The notes under the pieces: generated by a model
The model's input: the letters and a program-made list of their open reading frames with translations, nothing else
Told to the model about the DNA's origin: nothing
Databases searched by the model: none
Program-made: the position numbers and the translations under genes
NCBI GenBank assembly: GCA_026545225.1
Contig: CM048850.1
Location: 4,464,001 to 4,528,000 of the forward strand
From: Cornus controversa
Lineage: Eukaryota > Streptophyta > Magnoliopsida > Cornales > Cornaceae
Direction of reading: 5' to 3'
Length of the DNA: 64,000 nt
Shown here: positions 1 through 11,060 of the stretch, one piece after another
How positions within the stretch are numbered: position 1 is the first letter of the stretch
How the letters are laid out: the number at the start of each line of letters is the position of its first letter

Positions 1-224
1 CCTATGTCGAATCACACACCTTAGTGAACATTTAATTGTCCACACCCTTGAGAATCACTCACTTTCGAGCCTCAAAACTTTCTATGTTTGGAATCTGAAA
101 CTGAAGCTTACACCATTGGATAGAGAATCCAAAAATACTCAAGTTCAAAAAAAACCACACTCAATTCCGATTTAGAATGAAGAAATTACGTCGAAATGAA
201 GTTTTGGAAAAAGCTGTGAATAGT

Positions 225-430
225 AATCTCGATCAATCGAGATTTTCACCCCATCAATCGAAGAAAACAGCCTCTCGGTAACTTGGACCTGCAATATTTT
301 GATTAATCGAAGTTGGGACTTCGATTGATCGAAATAAAGCTTAAAAATTCATAAAAATTCGCCACCATTTCGATCAATCGAAATGGGAGTTTCGATCAAT
401 CGAAATGCATTTCGATTGATCGAAATGCAC
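225..430. repeat. cluster of TCGAT-YR-ATCGA self-complementary motifs in LTR A
   Basis: About seven copies, some partial, of a hairpin-capable motif (TTTCGATCAATCGAAA or TTTCGATTGATCGAAA: arms TTTCGAT/ATCGAAA around two central bases) lie at about 227, 253, 299, 318, 368, 391 and 408. The related LTRs of Y and W carry other palindromes in the corresponding place, just before the shared AATTGAG/TTGAGTATTTT block. Confidence 0.85.
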
Positions 431-1950
431 TTCGCAGCAACTCCAAAACACCTATACAAGATCCATTTGAACTCAAATCTCAACCAAACCACTTTGGATC
501 ATTCATAAAACATATAAATCATCCCCCAATGATATAATATCATACTCACACATCAACCTACACATTTGAATCTCAAATCTTGTACAATCATAGAAAACTC
601 ATCCTAAATTCTCAATGCACATAAAATTCAAGTGCATGAACCATTCTCATTTTTCAAAGATCATATTCATCAACTCATACATACAACCTAACTCACACAT
701 CGAAATCCTACAACCGTGATTCCAATATAAATCCACTCTTCAAAACCTTCATATCCAAGAGTTCAAGATATAAAAGACAAAAATGATACATTCATCCATT
801 AAACTCCAAATTCATACAAAATCCATGAAACCATACACATAAGGATTCAAATGAATATACAAGTTACATATACCGTGAATGTAACTATAAATCAACATAA
901 TCCACATGCCACACGCAGACATGGATAGCCAAAAACATAGTCCATACATATATCTCAAAAGATCCCCAAAATGCACCAAAATGCTCCAAGTAAGGAAGCA
1001 AGCTCTTTTCATCCATTCTCGGCTTCTTACCTGAAAAAAAATGTTTAGGGGAGCGGGGTGAGCAACACTGCGGCTCAGTAGAGATGCCCCTCCCCTCCTA
1101 GGTGTCGACCCGACACCGACCTACATGTCCCTCACTACATGGCATGTAAAATGCTTTCATGCACACGATGACATACAATTCAAGTATGAATGCACTTATT
1201 CATATATCATGCTTTTCAATACATATCATTGCTATAACAAGCCTAGCATGCATTCTAACATTCAAAACAACACATGGTCACATATATGTCATATGGCATG
1301 CATATCACTCTCATATGCCTACAAACCACAACCTAGCATATTTTTTATCATGCTTCAACAATGCACACTCTTGCTATAAAATAACCTAGCATGCATTCAA
1401 CATTTATACACACACACAACCAACATACAATCATATGATTTGCACCCCAAAATACACATAACCTACATATGCATATAATACACAATATAGCTAATCATGC
1501 TCTCATTTTTGCACACTTTGCACATATTCAACCCACACATCATATATTCATCAAGATGGATCTATCTAGCATGCCTAATCACAAGGGAAGAGGAAATATA
1601 AAAATTCAGCCCCTTGCCCATCTCTCTCACATACAAACTCAACCGAAAACCTCTCCGAACCACCCAAAACCCTAGAATCGACAACTAGAAGAGAAGAAAC
1701 ACCCCTACCTTGAAATTGGAAGCTATCCAAGCACTTATCAAATTTTCTAGCATGTTCCACCTTGCCGAAACACGAGTTTGTTCGGTTCAAACCGAAGCCC
1801 TAGCCGTCCCCTACACACTTTCCTTCTTCGGCAAATCACGAATCCAAGCCGAATGCACCCGAAATGTAGAGAGAAGGTGGAGGGATGAAGTGGGAGAGAT
1901 TTAGAGAGAGAGAGAGCCGTAAGAAATGTCTGATATATCTCAGCCCTAGA

Positions 1951-1958
1951 TATTTATA
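1951..1958 (-). promoter_or_regulatory. candidate TATA box of LTR A
   Basis: The minus strand reads TATAAATA here, about 35-50 bases upstream of an uninterrupted CT repeat (plus-strand AG run, 1902-1917), an arrangement like a plant core promoter. The Y LTR has the same CT-rich stretch, but its upstream sequence has drifted. This is a prediction from motif and spacing only. Confidence 0.4.
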
Positions 1959-2326
1959 ATATCTGGGGTGCCAAATGACCAAAACGCCCCCAAGTCACTT
2001 AACGTACCTTCCCGGGCTCCTTTTTCAATTTTGAAAACTCCTACGGCCTCGAAATCGCTTCCTTAACTCATTAAACATTTCGTTACACTCAAAATCAAAA
2101 GTAATTATTTTTCAGAAATTTCTCAAATTTTCGGGCCCACGTGGACCGCATCCCGGGCCCCTGTTTGACCAAAAAGTCAAACTTCTCTAAATTTTCCAAA
2201 AACCTCATAACATGTTTTTAAACATGTTTTCACTCTCGAAACATCCAAAACATCATTCGAAATGCATTTATAGCGAAAATGATAAAATTTTTTGAAAACC
2301 GGTCAAATTTGATTCCGGTCTCTACA

Positions 2327-2340
2327 ACCTCCCCACCTTT
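2327..2340 (-). other. polypurine tract of element A
   Basis: The minus strand reads AAAGGTGGGGAGGT immediately before the LTR start TGTAGAGACC. A few bases upstream is the ATTTCGTGGACGAAATTC context often seen before the 3' LTR of plant chromoviruses. This fixes the left LTR as the 3' LTR and the element as minus strand. Confidence 0.85.
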
Positions 2341-5328
2341 AAAGAATTTCGTCCACGAAATTAGCATCATACTCTAAATTGCAAGAGTGTTGTCACTAAA
2401 ACTTAAGTGACCTTCCCTATCTTCCTTCTATCATAGGGAATAATCATAACTTGCCGGTATCCAACACGCGGCTTCCATTCTGTAACCAACAAGGTTCTTG
2501 GTTATCACATCACACTACTTCGCTCCAAATTTCACAAAATATTAAACTATTGGCATATCTCAAAAGATGTCCAAATATCTCCAAGACTGTAGTGTCAACA
2601 TCTACTGTAACTGACACGACCATAAATTATCTCCCAAACCAAGTTTAGGAAGATCAAAACTATAACCAATTTACTTTCCAACCTACCCACTTTCCAATTA
2701 GTGAAAGTATGCATAGGCATCCCTTTCTAGTAATTCACCCTCCTTGAATCACAATTCTCAAAGTTCTAACACCAGACAATACCATGTTCACAATCCAAAC
2801 TTACACATTTCATCTGTGATCTGAGGCCAATGTTTGTTAAGGATTGATAACTCAATCTTGGGCTGGTTCAATCACCTTTCTCCAAAACTCATGAAATCTT
2901 TACTCCCGAAGTCTCATAATGAATCCTTGGATCCTTTCAATTTCACTGGTACCACAAGGTACGGTTCACAAGTAACAAAAATCTGTGAAAATCCCTATCG
3001 TCCATGCCATGATCCAGTTATGTCCCAAAACTACTCAAATCACATATGATAATCGAAACTCAATCTCTCAGGGTCACACCACGCACAATGATACATCCAT
3101 AGGCTAAATTGTCTCTCATGATGAAAATCTCGCATCAACAAGTGTGTCAATAGACAAAGCTACATCTCGATGACAACAATCACACTCTCAGGTGTGTCAA
3201 ATGGCTAAACTGCCCCTCAATGAAATCACAATATCCAGGGGTTGTGTCCATAGACAAAACTGCGTCCATAGTAACAACAACCAATCAACAATAGATGGGC
3301 CAATAGACAAAACTGCGTCCCCCACCACTGATGCGTCAACAGACAAAACTGCGTCTGAGTGACAACACCAACCACATATGCGACAATGGACAAAACTGCA
3401 CCCAGAGTCACCACCACTTGTCAATAGACAAAACTGCGTCTAAGTGACAATGATTGGGTCGATAGACAAAACTGCGTCCATACGACTCCGATCCTCAACT
3501 GATGTGCCAATAGACAAAACTGCATCTAAATGACGACACCACTCATATGCGACAATGGACAAAACTGTGCCCAGAGTCACCACCACTTGTCAATAGACAA
3601 AACTGCGTCTAAGTGACAATGATTGGGTCGATAGACAAAACTGCGTCCATACGACTCCGATCCTCAACTGATGTGCCAATAGACAAAACTGCGTCTAAAT
3701 GACGACACCACTCATATGCGACAATGGACAAAACTGCGCCCAGAGTCACCACCACTTGTCAATAGACAAAACTGCGCCTCAATGACAAGAGTCTCAACAA
3801 TGGATGGGTCAATAGACAAAACTGCGTCCATATGAGACCGATCCTCCAACTGATGTGTCAGTAGACAAAACTGCGTCTCAATGACAGCACCACAATGATC
3901 ATCCCAAAGTTTGTAGCCTTCCAAGAATATCAAATGTCCCCTCGAGTACTCTATCATGTACTGGAACTCATAACCTCAAGAGCGGTTTAAACTAACCTAC
4001 TCTTGTTATCACAATCTCAATCATACACTCATTTATGAGTAAGAGTTGTCATGCTCACAACATTTGAATTTCATTTCCTTATATACTGATACTCATCAAA
4101 TCAATTCCACAATCACTTAGACTGGACACATTGTAAGAGAAGTACTAATCGAAGAGAAATGGCTGGCCAGGCCGTTTCTTCCCGCTAGTCCAACCCCGAC
4201 TACATGCCTTTCTTGTCCTCACACATTAAAATCCCCATGAAATCACTGCTTAGGGACTTTCTCAAAGTCCTAAGCTCCCATAACTGGAGTTTAACATAAC
4301 TCCTACTTCTCAACTATCATTAGCTCACTCAAGCTCAAATATTTGGCATGTCTCATCAAATCTCTAAAACTAGAATCCCTAGGCGATAATAACACGCCTA
4401 ATAACCGAACCCCTTGTACGGTTCACTTTCACATCCTTCGGAGCACTCGCTCCCTAGAGTCCACAGTCTTTACCTCAAGACCTATCCGGTCTATCTCTAC
4501 CTTTAGTCTAAGGTAATATCCTCGACTAATCACATCAATCACTCACAGTGATATTTTCCTATAATTGAGATCATCAGTACTCAAAGTCATTCCATTATTA
4601 TCAACCATGATTTTCTAACTGGAATGCATCTCAGCATAATCCAAAGTCCCGTGTATCGTTACAATCCATATCAATCTCGTGCACTTAACATAATAAACGC
4701 ACTAACTAGAATAAGGCACATAAAGGGTGCACTTACCCAAACAAGTCACATAGTTCAGCCCAGTTTCATAGGCTATCACCCAATGGAATCCAATTCCAAG
4801 TCTAGGATCTTACATCCTACTAATTGAACAATCTCAAAGTTTATCACCATATGTCTATTTCAATGTCATTATCAGCTCAATCTTTCAAACCTCTACCTAG
4901 GTTTACCAAAATCTTCAAAATTTGGGACTTTTAAGTAGTGACTACATGTCACTACTAACCATGTGACACATAATGAAACATTAAAATGCAATGCTCAATC
5001 ACATGAATAGCATATTCCACGTAGCACATTACACATAACATGTTAAATCAAATAAACAAATACAATGCATGATATGACATATGATGCATCTAAACAACCC
5101 AATATTCTAGCCCTCGGGCTACAACTAGGAAAAATATCTACGACCACGCACAGTCCCGAAACATTCTCAACCTAAGCAATCGTGAAGGCAAGACCCAATT
5201 CCCTTAGTATACCAACATATACTCGTGATATGCAACTTAATATACTTGCATAAATCATCATTATAACTCATAAGGTAGAGATCGCGAATATACCTCAATC
5301 ACTGTGGACGAGTTCTTTGATACTTGGA
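2341..5328 (-). mobile_element. noncoding internal region of element A
   Basis: Between the gag and the polypurine tract there are about 3 kb in which I recognise no protease, RT, RNase H or integrase motif in any frame. The stretch is AT-rich and holds the 14-mer minisatellite at about 3090-3885. With gag as the only protein region, element A resembles the gag-only nonautonomous LTR elements described in plants as TR-GAG. It is equally possible that pol was replaced by unrelated sequence in this copy alone. Confidence 0.6.
3090..3885. repeat. minisatellite: 14-mer GACAAAACTGCGTC every 37-50 bp, with about 170-bp higher-order copies
   Basis: The core RACAAAACTGCGYC recurs about 15-18 times between roughly 3100 and 3870. 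From about 3374 to 3725 a larger unit is also repeated: landmarks beginning CATATGCGACAATGG fall near 3374, 3544 and 3713, a period of about 170 bp. The spacers between cores differ but belong to a few related types. It lies in the noncoding part of gag-only element A. Confidence 0.85.
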
Positions 5329-6447
5329 CTACTGTCCTGAACCACTAGGAAGGTTCCTCATACTTGTTCGCAAAACCTGAGCAAACTGCATTGGAGGGGG
5401 TGGCGGCATTGCAACTGAGTCGATCTGACTTGCCAGGAACTGATCGGTGCGGTTAAGAGACTCTGTCCTACCCCCTGCACCCTGTCCTTGAGGACAATTC
5501 ACTTTCAAGTGACCAGTCTGATGACAAAGGTAACAAATTTGTCCATCTGCTGGTGCCAAATGTATGCTGGGGCACTCAGACCTATAGTGACCCGGCTGCT
5601 GACAATGATGACACACTCTCCTTGACCAGACCGACTGTATAGACATGGAAGTCGTAGGCACTGAATATGTCATCCGCTGTCCCATTGATCCTTCAGATCG
5701 ATAAGGACCACTTTTCTGTTTATTCTTTGGCTGACTCTTAGAAGAATCGCACCTTTTCTCATCCTGTACCCTTTGATTGTCATTACCAAGCTCTTCTGCT
5801 ATTAGTGCTCTTTCCACCACTGTGGTATAGCTTGTCAATCCCAGAATTCCAACTTTATCTCACAAATAGGGCCGGAGACCTCTTATGAACTGTTTGACCT
5901 TCAACTCTTCCGTTGGAATCATCTCTTTCGCAAATCGAGCCAAAGAGGTAAATCTGGTCTCATACTCCATAACTGTCATCTCCCCTTGAAGCAAATCATA
6001 GAACTCGCGTCTCAAGCTATCCTTCACTGTTACTGGAAAATACTTCTCGAAGAATAATGTTTCAAACGTATTCCAATCCATTACCTCAATGTCATGGCAG
6101 TTCCCAATAGACTTCCACCAACGCTTGGCCTCACCCTTAAGGTAATGGGTGGCCACTTTCACCTTTAAGTTCTCCTCTACCTCAAGTATGGTAAGGAGTT
6201 CAACCATCTCATCTATCCAATTCTCAGCCACCATAGGGTCAGACCCTCCTGTGTACGATGGCAGATTATGCTTCCTAATGTGCCCCAATGTCAACATCAT
6301 CCTACTAGGAGCTGCTCTAGGTCGAGCCTGACTCTCCTCTTGTGTTTCTCTAGCAATTCGCTATATGGTCGCAACCATATCATGCACAACTTGCTCTCCA
6401 CTCATAGGGACCGTATCTGCCCTTTCACGAACTCTTCGTGGTGGCAT
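5329..6447 (-). pseudogene. gag: gag of element A (Tekay-like)
   Basis: This is the structural (capsid-nucleocapsid) polyprotein region of an LTR retrotransposon, minus strand, starting at the ATG that gives MPPRRVRERAD about 380 bases after the primer site. The middle carries the plant retrotransposon gag domain with the hallmark stretch GEAKRWWKS and the FEKYFP...REFYDL segment. The C-terminal part has two CCHC knuckles (CHHCQQPGHYRSEC and CYLCHQTGHLKVNC) that would bind RNA. It ends in a short proline/serine-rich tail, with no protease fused behind it. The reading frame is broken in about two places, so this copy is a fossil. The family assignment rests on motif order and the Met-tRNA primer site. 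Confidence 0.85.
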
Positions 6448-6824
6448 CTTACTATTTAGACAAAAAGAAAACACTTAAATCCCAAGCCAAATCAACCAAA
6501 ACTGTATGCTCATTCTAAACATGTAAGCATCAAATCATATTTCACATGTCATTGCAATAGTCGAATTTCCAATACAAAACCTCAAGTCAAAACCCTTGAC
6601 CTCAAATAAACACACATTCAAACTCTCACTCCTTGTCCAAGGTAATCAAGTCTATGGCTTTGACAAGCCCTATGTCAATACAAAGTTCCAATCCAACACG
6701 TGAATGGACCTCACCCTTCATCTTTGGATTTTTGAACCTAATGTTCAGATCATCAAACCCATTTCAAACTTCAAAATGTAGTTTAGCCTCTTTTTTCCAT
6801 CGTCCCTAGGTATTCTGACCTAGA

Positions 6825-6836
6825 GCTCTGATACCA
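6825..6836 (-). other. primer-binding site of element A (initiator Met tRNA)
   Basis: The minus strand reads TGGTATCAGAGC, the usual complement of the 3' end of plant initiator Met tRNA, three bases after an LTR end ...GGGGCATGACA. It places the 5' end of A's internal region here. Confidence 0.9.
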
Positions 6837-6839
6837 TTC

Positions 6840-7230
6840 TGTCATGCCCCAGAATTCGGACCGCTGAGACTCCCCCAGACCGACCCCGAATCTTGAGTGT
6901 GAACCCATTCACTCAACCCCATGAACTATCTTAAACACACTCATGTGATAGTATCCCTTTCCGATACCATGCTATAACACCCCGATTTCTCCACTCTCGG
7001 AAGACCGGAGGTTAACTATCCATTTAATGAGGGTTCTCTGGGTTTAAATGGACAGTTAACCTCCGGTCTTCCGAGAGTGGAAAAATCGGGGCGTTATGGC
7101 ATGGTATCGGAAAGGGATACTATCACATGAGTGTGTTTGAGATAGTTCATGGGGTTGAGTGAATGGGTTCACACTCGGGATTCGGGGTCGGTCCGGGGGA
7201 GTCTGGTAGTCCGAATTCTGGGGTGTGACA
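6840..7230. repeat. 391-bp palindrome of LTR-end sequence at the 5' side of element A
   Basis: The arms 6840-7027 and 7044-7230 are inverted copies about 93% identical (roughly 14 hand-counted differences, mostly transitions) around a 16-base loop. Each arm is an LTR 3' end of the A/Y type: the outer ends read TGTCACACCCCAGAATTC and GAATTCTGGGGCATGACA on the minus strand, and the GGTTCACACTC...ATTCGG block matches the end of the Y LTR. The left outer end leads into the primer site and gag of A; the right outer end abuts the RT of element X. Each arm also holds an inner LTR-end-plus-primer-like phrase (AAATCGGGG...GGTATCGG). Confidence 0.85.
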
Positions 7231-7860
7231 CTTCGTATCTCAAATACGCTCTTAGGTCTTTCCCAACTCATCACCACCTCTATCTTGGATGGATCCACAG
7301 AAACCCCTCCTTCGGACACAACATACCCAAGGAATTTCACCTCCGCTAGCCAAAAGTCACACTTTTTATATTTGGCATACAATCAGTTCTCTCTTAGAAG
7401 TTGTAATACTATCCTCAAGTGACTCTCGTGCTCCTCTTCCGAAGATGAGTATACTAGGATGTCATCCACGAATACTACTACAAACTTGTGTAAATACACA
7501 TTGAACACTCGGTTCATCAAATCCATGAATGTTTTTGGTACATTCGTTAAACCAAATGGCATCACCAAAAACTTGTAGTTTTTGAATCGTATGCAAAAAA
7601 GATTTTTTGAATGTTTGCCTCTCTAACCCCCAATTGATAATTGCCCAATCTCAAGTTAATTTTTGAGAAACATTTAGAACCCTTCAATTGATCAATCACA
7701 TCATCTATCATTGGCAAATGATACTTATTCTTGATCTTAGCCCGATTTAACTTTTGATAATCAACGTAAAGCCGCAAAGACCCATCCTTCTTCTTAGCAA
7801 AAAGAACCGGAGCTCCCCAAAGAGACGTACTAGGACGTACAAATCCCTTATCTAGTAGCT
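7231..7860 (-). pseudogene. pol: reverse transcriptase fragment of Tekay-like element X
   Basis: Minus-strand RT of a Ty3/gypsy chromovirus. The finger/palm segment [29 protein letters not shown], then MPFGLTN and the catalytic FVDD motif in [13 protein letters not shown], are recognisable in order, followed by the connection segment ending in KSVFEIRS. There the sequence meets the palindrome of element A, so the rest of pol is expected left of the window. It belongs to the same element as the protease at 7948-8471. The copy is broken in several places. Confidence 0.85.
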
Positions 7861-7947
7861 CTTGTAATTAGTCCTTTGGCCCCTTCAACTCAGCTGGTGC
7901 CATTTGATACGGTGCCATGGAAATAGGTGCGATACCTGGAGCAAGTT

Positions 7948-8471
7948 CTATAACAAACTCCATTTCCCATTTCGAGGCAACTCTGTCAAGTTTCCCAAAA
8001 ACACATCCATAAACTCACATACTACTTGAGAAAGCTCTCCAAGTGCCCCATCATCACCATCAACTAGCAAGCTCACTAAGAAATACCTAAGTCCTTTCCG
8101 ATCACTAGCACTATGCAAAAAAGACAAATAAAACTCATCTCGCTCTCCCACGAAACAAACACCAACACCTTCTGGTGTACACAAGGTCACTCTTCCTTGA
8201 TAACAATTGATGTTGGCCCTGTAGCTAGACAACCAGTCCATACCTAATATCACATCGAAGCTAGACAGATCAAGGAAAATGAAATCAAATACCAATCGGT
8301 GTCCCAAAATCTTGATCTCACAAGACTGATAAACACTACCCAAGGTCACTTTACCACCAACTGGTGTATCAATGGATAAAATTGAGTCCAAAGATGACAC
8401 CTCCAACCCCAAAGCATAAGCAAATTCATATAAAATGAATGAATGTGATGCACTTGAGTCCACTAAAACCC
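7948..8471 (-). pseudogene. pol: protease and linker of element X
   Basis: Retropepsin-like aspartic protease region on the minus strand. The active-site neighbourhood VLVDSSASHSFI corresponds to the family D-S/T-G-A-S-H-S-F-I motif, and the second landmark VILGMDWLSSYRANINC, typical of Ty3/gypsy protease C-termini, lies about 85 residues on. It continues towards the RT. Its upstream half abuts the target duplication of element Y at 8472-8476 and resumes at 13354-13358. Fossil. Confidence 0.85.
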
Positions 8472-9748
8472 TAGCCTATAGAGACCGTGACCAATTTTGG
8501 CCGATTTTGCATTTTTCTCATTTTAATTGCCATAAATGCATTTTGAGTGACGTTTAACATGTTTTGAGTGTGGAGAACATGTTTGGGAAGTGTTATAAGG
8601 GTTTTGGTAAGTTTTCAAAAGAATTGGAGAAGTTTGACTTTTTGGTCAAACCGGGGCCCGGGATGGAACTTAAGTAGGCCTAAAATTTTGAAAAATATTT
8701 ATTTTTGGGAATGGCTTAGATGAAATATTTAGAGAGTAGAGGAAGTGATTTCAAGACCATAGGAGTTTTCAAAATAAAAAACAGAGCTCGGGAAGGTACG
8801 TTAAGTGGCAGGGGCATTTTAGTCTTTTTGCGGGCCAAGATGCCATTTAAATGCATGGCTGAGATTGATCCCAGCCATTTCATATGGATCTCTCTCTCTC
8901 TAACATTTCCCTCTTCTCCTCTCTACCTTCTCTCTACATTTCAGAGCCGTTCGGGTGCGATTCGAGTTTCGTCGAAGAAGGGAGATACGTAGGAGACGGC
9001 AAGAGCTTCTGTTTGAACTGAACAAAGTTGCAATCTGGCAAGGTAGACTCTGCTGGAAAATTGGTGAAGTGATTTGAAGGCCTTCATTTTCGAGGTAGGG
9101 TTCTTCTTCTCTCCTAATTGTCGATTCTAGGGTTTCGGGTGAAGAGAAGAGGTGTAGGTTGTGTATCACATGTTTTAGGAGAGTGAGAGGGGTGAAAAGT
9201 CATATTTTCTCCTTCTTTTGAGTCCTATCTTTGCACATTTGGTGTTCCTAGTGTTGGTTTTAGCATGTGGATTAAAGTGTGTGAGTGGGAGAAATTGGGT
9301 ATATAGGTGTTATGTGCTCAATTTGGGGTTTATGTGCAAATGCCTAACCTTGTGTCATATATGTGATTATATGTGGAATATATGGTGATTGAATGCATGT
9401 TAGTTCTATGTGTTAAAATTATGCATTGAGTATAGCATGAGTAAAGTATGCTAATTTTGAAGTTGTATGCATATGAGAGGTTATATACACGTGTTATATA
9501 TATATATGCTATGAGTGGTTTTGTGGAGATGAAATGCATGCTATATTCCTTTATAACTAGATAATGCATTGTGAAGCATGAATATTGTGTGCTTGAGTAC
9601 AATATGTTCAAAATGCATATATGGGACCGTTGTGAGGAAACGGAGAAAGGTGGTCAAATTGCCTAGAGTAGGTCAATACTCGATGAGGACGTTAGAGTGG
9701 TTAAACCACCTGGGAGGTAGGAGTTCTCAGTGAAAATCTTGTAAGGGT

Positions 9749-10032
9749 CTCATCACTTGGTAGGACCGATGTTCTCAGTGGTGTAGTCCGAAGATATCTT
9801 ATCACTTGGTAGGACCGATGTTCTCAGTGGTGCATTCCAAAAATATCTCATCACTTGGTAGGATCGATGTTCTTAGTGGTGCATTTTGAAAATGATCTCA
9901 TCACCTGGTAGGACCGATGTTCTCAGTCGTGTGTATTGAAATGATCTAATCACCTGGTAGGACCAATGTTCTCGGTGGTGCGGATTGAAATAGTTTCATT
10001 ACCTGGTAGGACCGATGTTCTAGGTGATAAAA
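9749..10032 (+). repeat. six tandem copies of a ~49-bp unit in LTR Y
   Basis: The unit core TCACTTGGTAGGACCGATG followed by TTCTCAGTGGTG starts near 9750, 9800, 9848, 9898, 9947 and 9996, a spacing of 48-50 bp. A looser copy precedes the array at about 9700. Each unit can pair TCACC with GGTGG around the central GGACCGATG. No such array was seen in LTR A, so it looks specific to this subfamily. Confidence 0.85.
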
Positions 10033-10904
10033 ATTTTGAACTTGTGTGGAAAATTGCCCAGGTCGTATGGTTGGTCAAGAATCATGTTAGGGTCTCGGGT
10101 TGAGTCCGAGAGAGAGACAAGTGTGTGGTTGATGCTTCCATTCTAAATTGTGAAGCATGCTATGTGTTTAATGCATTCTTTTATATATGCATTTCTTGTG
10201 AATGAACATGGTTTATGTTGGATGATACATGTAATGTAGTGGCATGTATTCATGTAGATCGTGTCGGGTCGGCACTTAGGAGGGTTGGGGAACCTTTACT
10301 GAGCCGCAGTAGTGCTCACCCCTTTATTCTAAACTCTTTTACAGATAAGGCGCTAATGACGGATGGGACTTGAGTGTCCAAGTGGAACTCTTGTATCATT
10401 TTGATACATTTTGGGATATTGTATATTTTATGGCTATCCGTGCTGGCTTGTGGCATATTGATTATGAAATTGTAGTCATGGTTGGATTTTTAGCATTTTT
10501 TGGACCTTATGCATGAAATCCTTGTAGTGACTATAAACTTGGAAGCTATTTGGATTTGGGATGTATATTTTGGACCCAATGAATGTTTTTGGGATTATAT
10601 AAATGTTATAGTTACATTATTCTATATGTAACTTGTGTTCTTCATTCGAATCCTGTATGTATAGAGATGAGGTTGGTTTATGAGTGTTTGTGGACATATG
10701 TAAAGATATGTGTAATCTTGATGAGAAAGAATATGGATTGTGAGATCTTTGTGATTCAAATGTGAGATTTGATAAATGGGTATGGTGATATAGCATTTCT
10801 AAATTATTTGAATGCTATTGGATGACTTCTAGGTGTTGGAAAGGTTTTGATAGGAGTTTTGAGGTGAATTTTGGTCAAAAAGGTGAAAAAAGGGTTCCCA
10901 GGTT

Positions 10905-11060
10905 AAATAAGTCGACTTACTTCTTTCTATAAGTCGACTGATTTGGACAGTGCATTTTAGAGCTTTCTAGAGCAGCAAATAAGTCGACTTATCCATTCAA
11001 TAAGTCGACTTATTCACTCATAAGTCGACTTACTTCTTTCTATAAGTCGACTAATACAGA
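10905..11060. repeat. cluster of AAGTCGACTT palindromes in LTR Y
   Basis: Perfect or near-perfect copies of ATAAGTCGACTTAT occur about six times within 155 bp, separated by spacers of similar length (including ACTTCTTTCTAT twice). The last copies recur in the 3' LTR fragment at about 12965-13000. The cluster sits just upstream of the LTR block shared with A and W. Confidence 0.9.

Larger units (their letters stand above)
1..2326 (-). mobile_element. 3' LTR of Tekay-like element A (continues beyond window)
   Basis: Read on the minus strand, this LTR starts with TGTAGAGACCGG at 2326, directly after a polypurine tract, and runs off the left edge. It aligns by eye with the LTR of element Y (from 8477): both share the opening TAGAGACC block, the GTTTGACTTTTTGGTCAAAC block, the AGGTACGTTAAGTG block, a CT-rich stretch, the short ACTGAGCCGCAGT...GCTCACC segment and the late AATTGAG/TTGAGTATTTT block. 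The length of at least 2.3 kb fits large plant Tekay/Del-type chromovirus LTRs. Small open frames inside it are not genes. Its far end and target-site duplication lie outside the window. Confidence 0.85.

Noticed and set aside
1125-1675. Several 60-90-residue open frames in LTR A
   Set aside because: They are low-complexity, overlap one another in different frames, and lie inside an LTR with no conservation of protein sequence in LTR Y.
3090-3885. CRISPR-like array (short repeat with ~30-bp spacers)
   Set aside because: The core is only about 14 bp, spacers are themselves related and repeated in a 170-bp pattern, there are no cas genes, and the context is a plant retrotransposon.
5500-5640. 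CCHC zinc-knuckle protein as a possible host RNA-binding gene
   Set aside because: The knuckles are in frame order behind a retrotransposon gag domain and a primer site, so they belong to element A.
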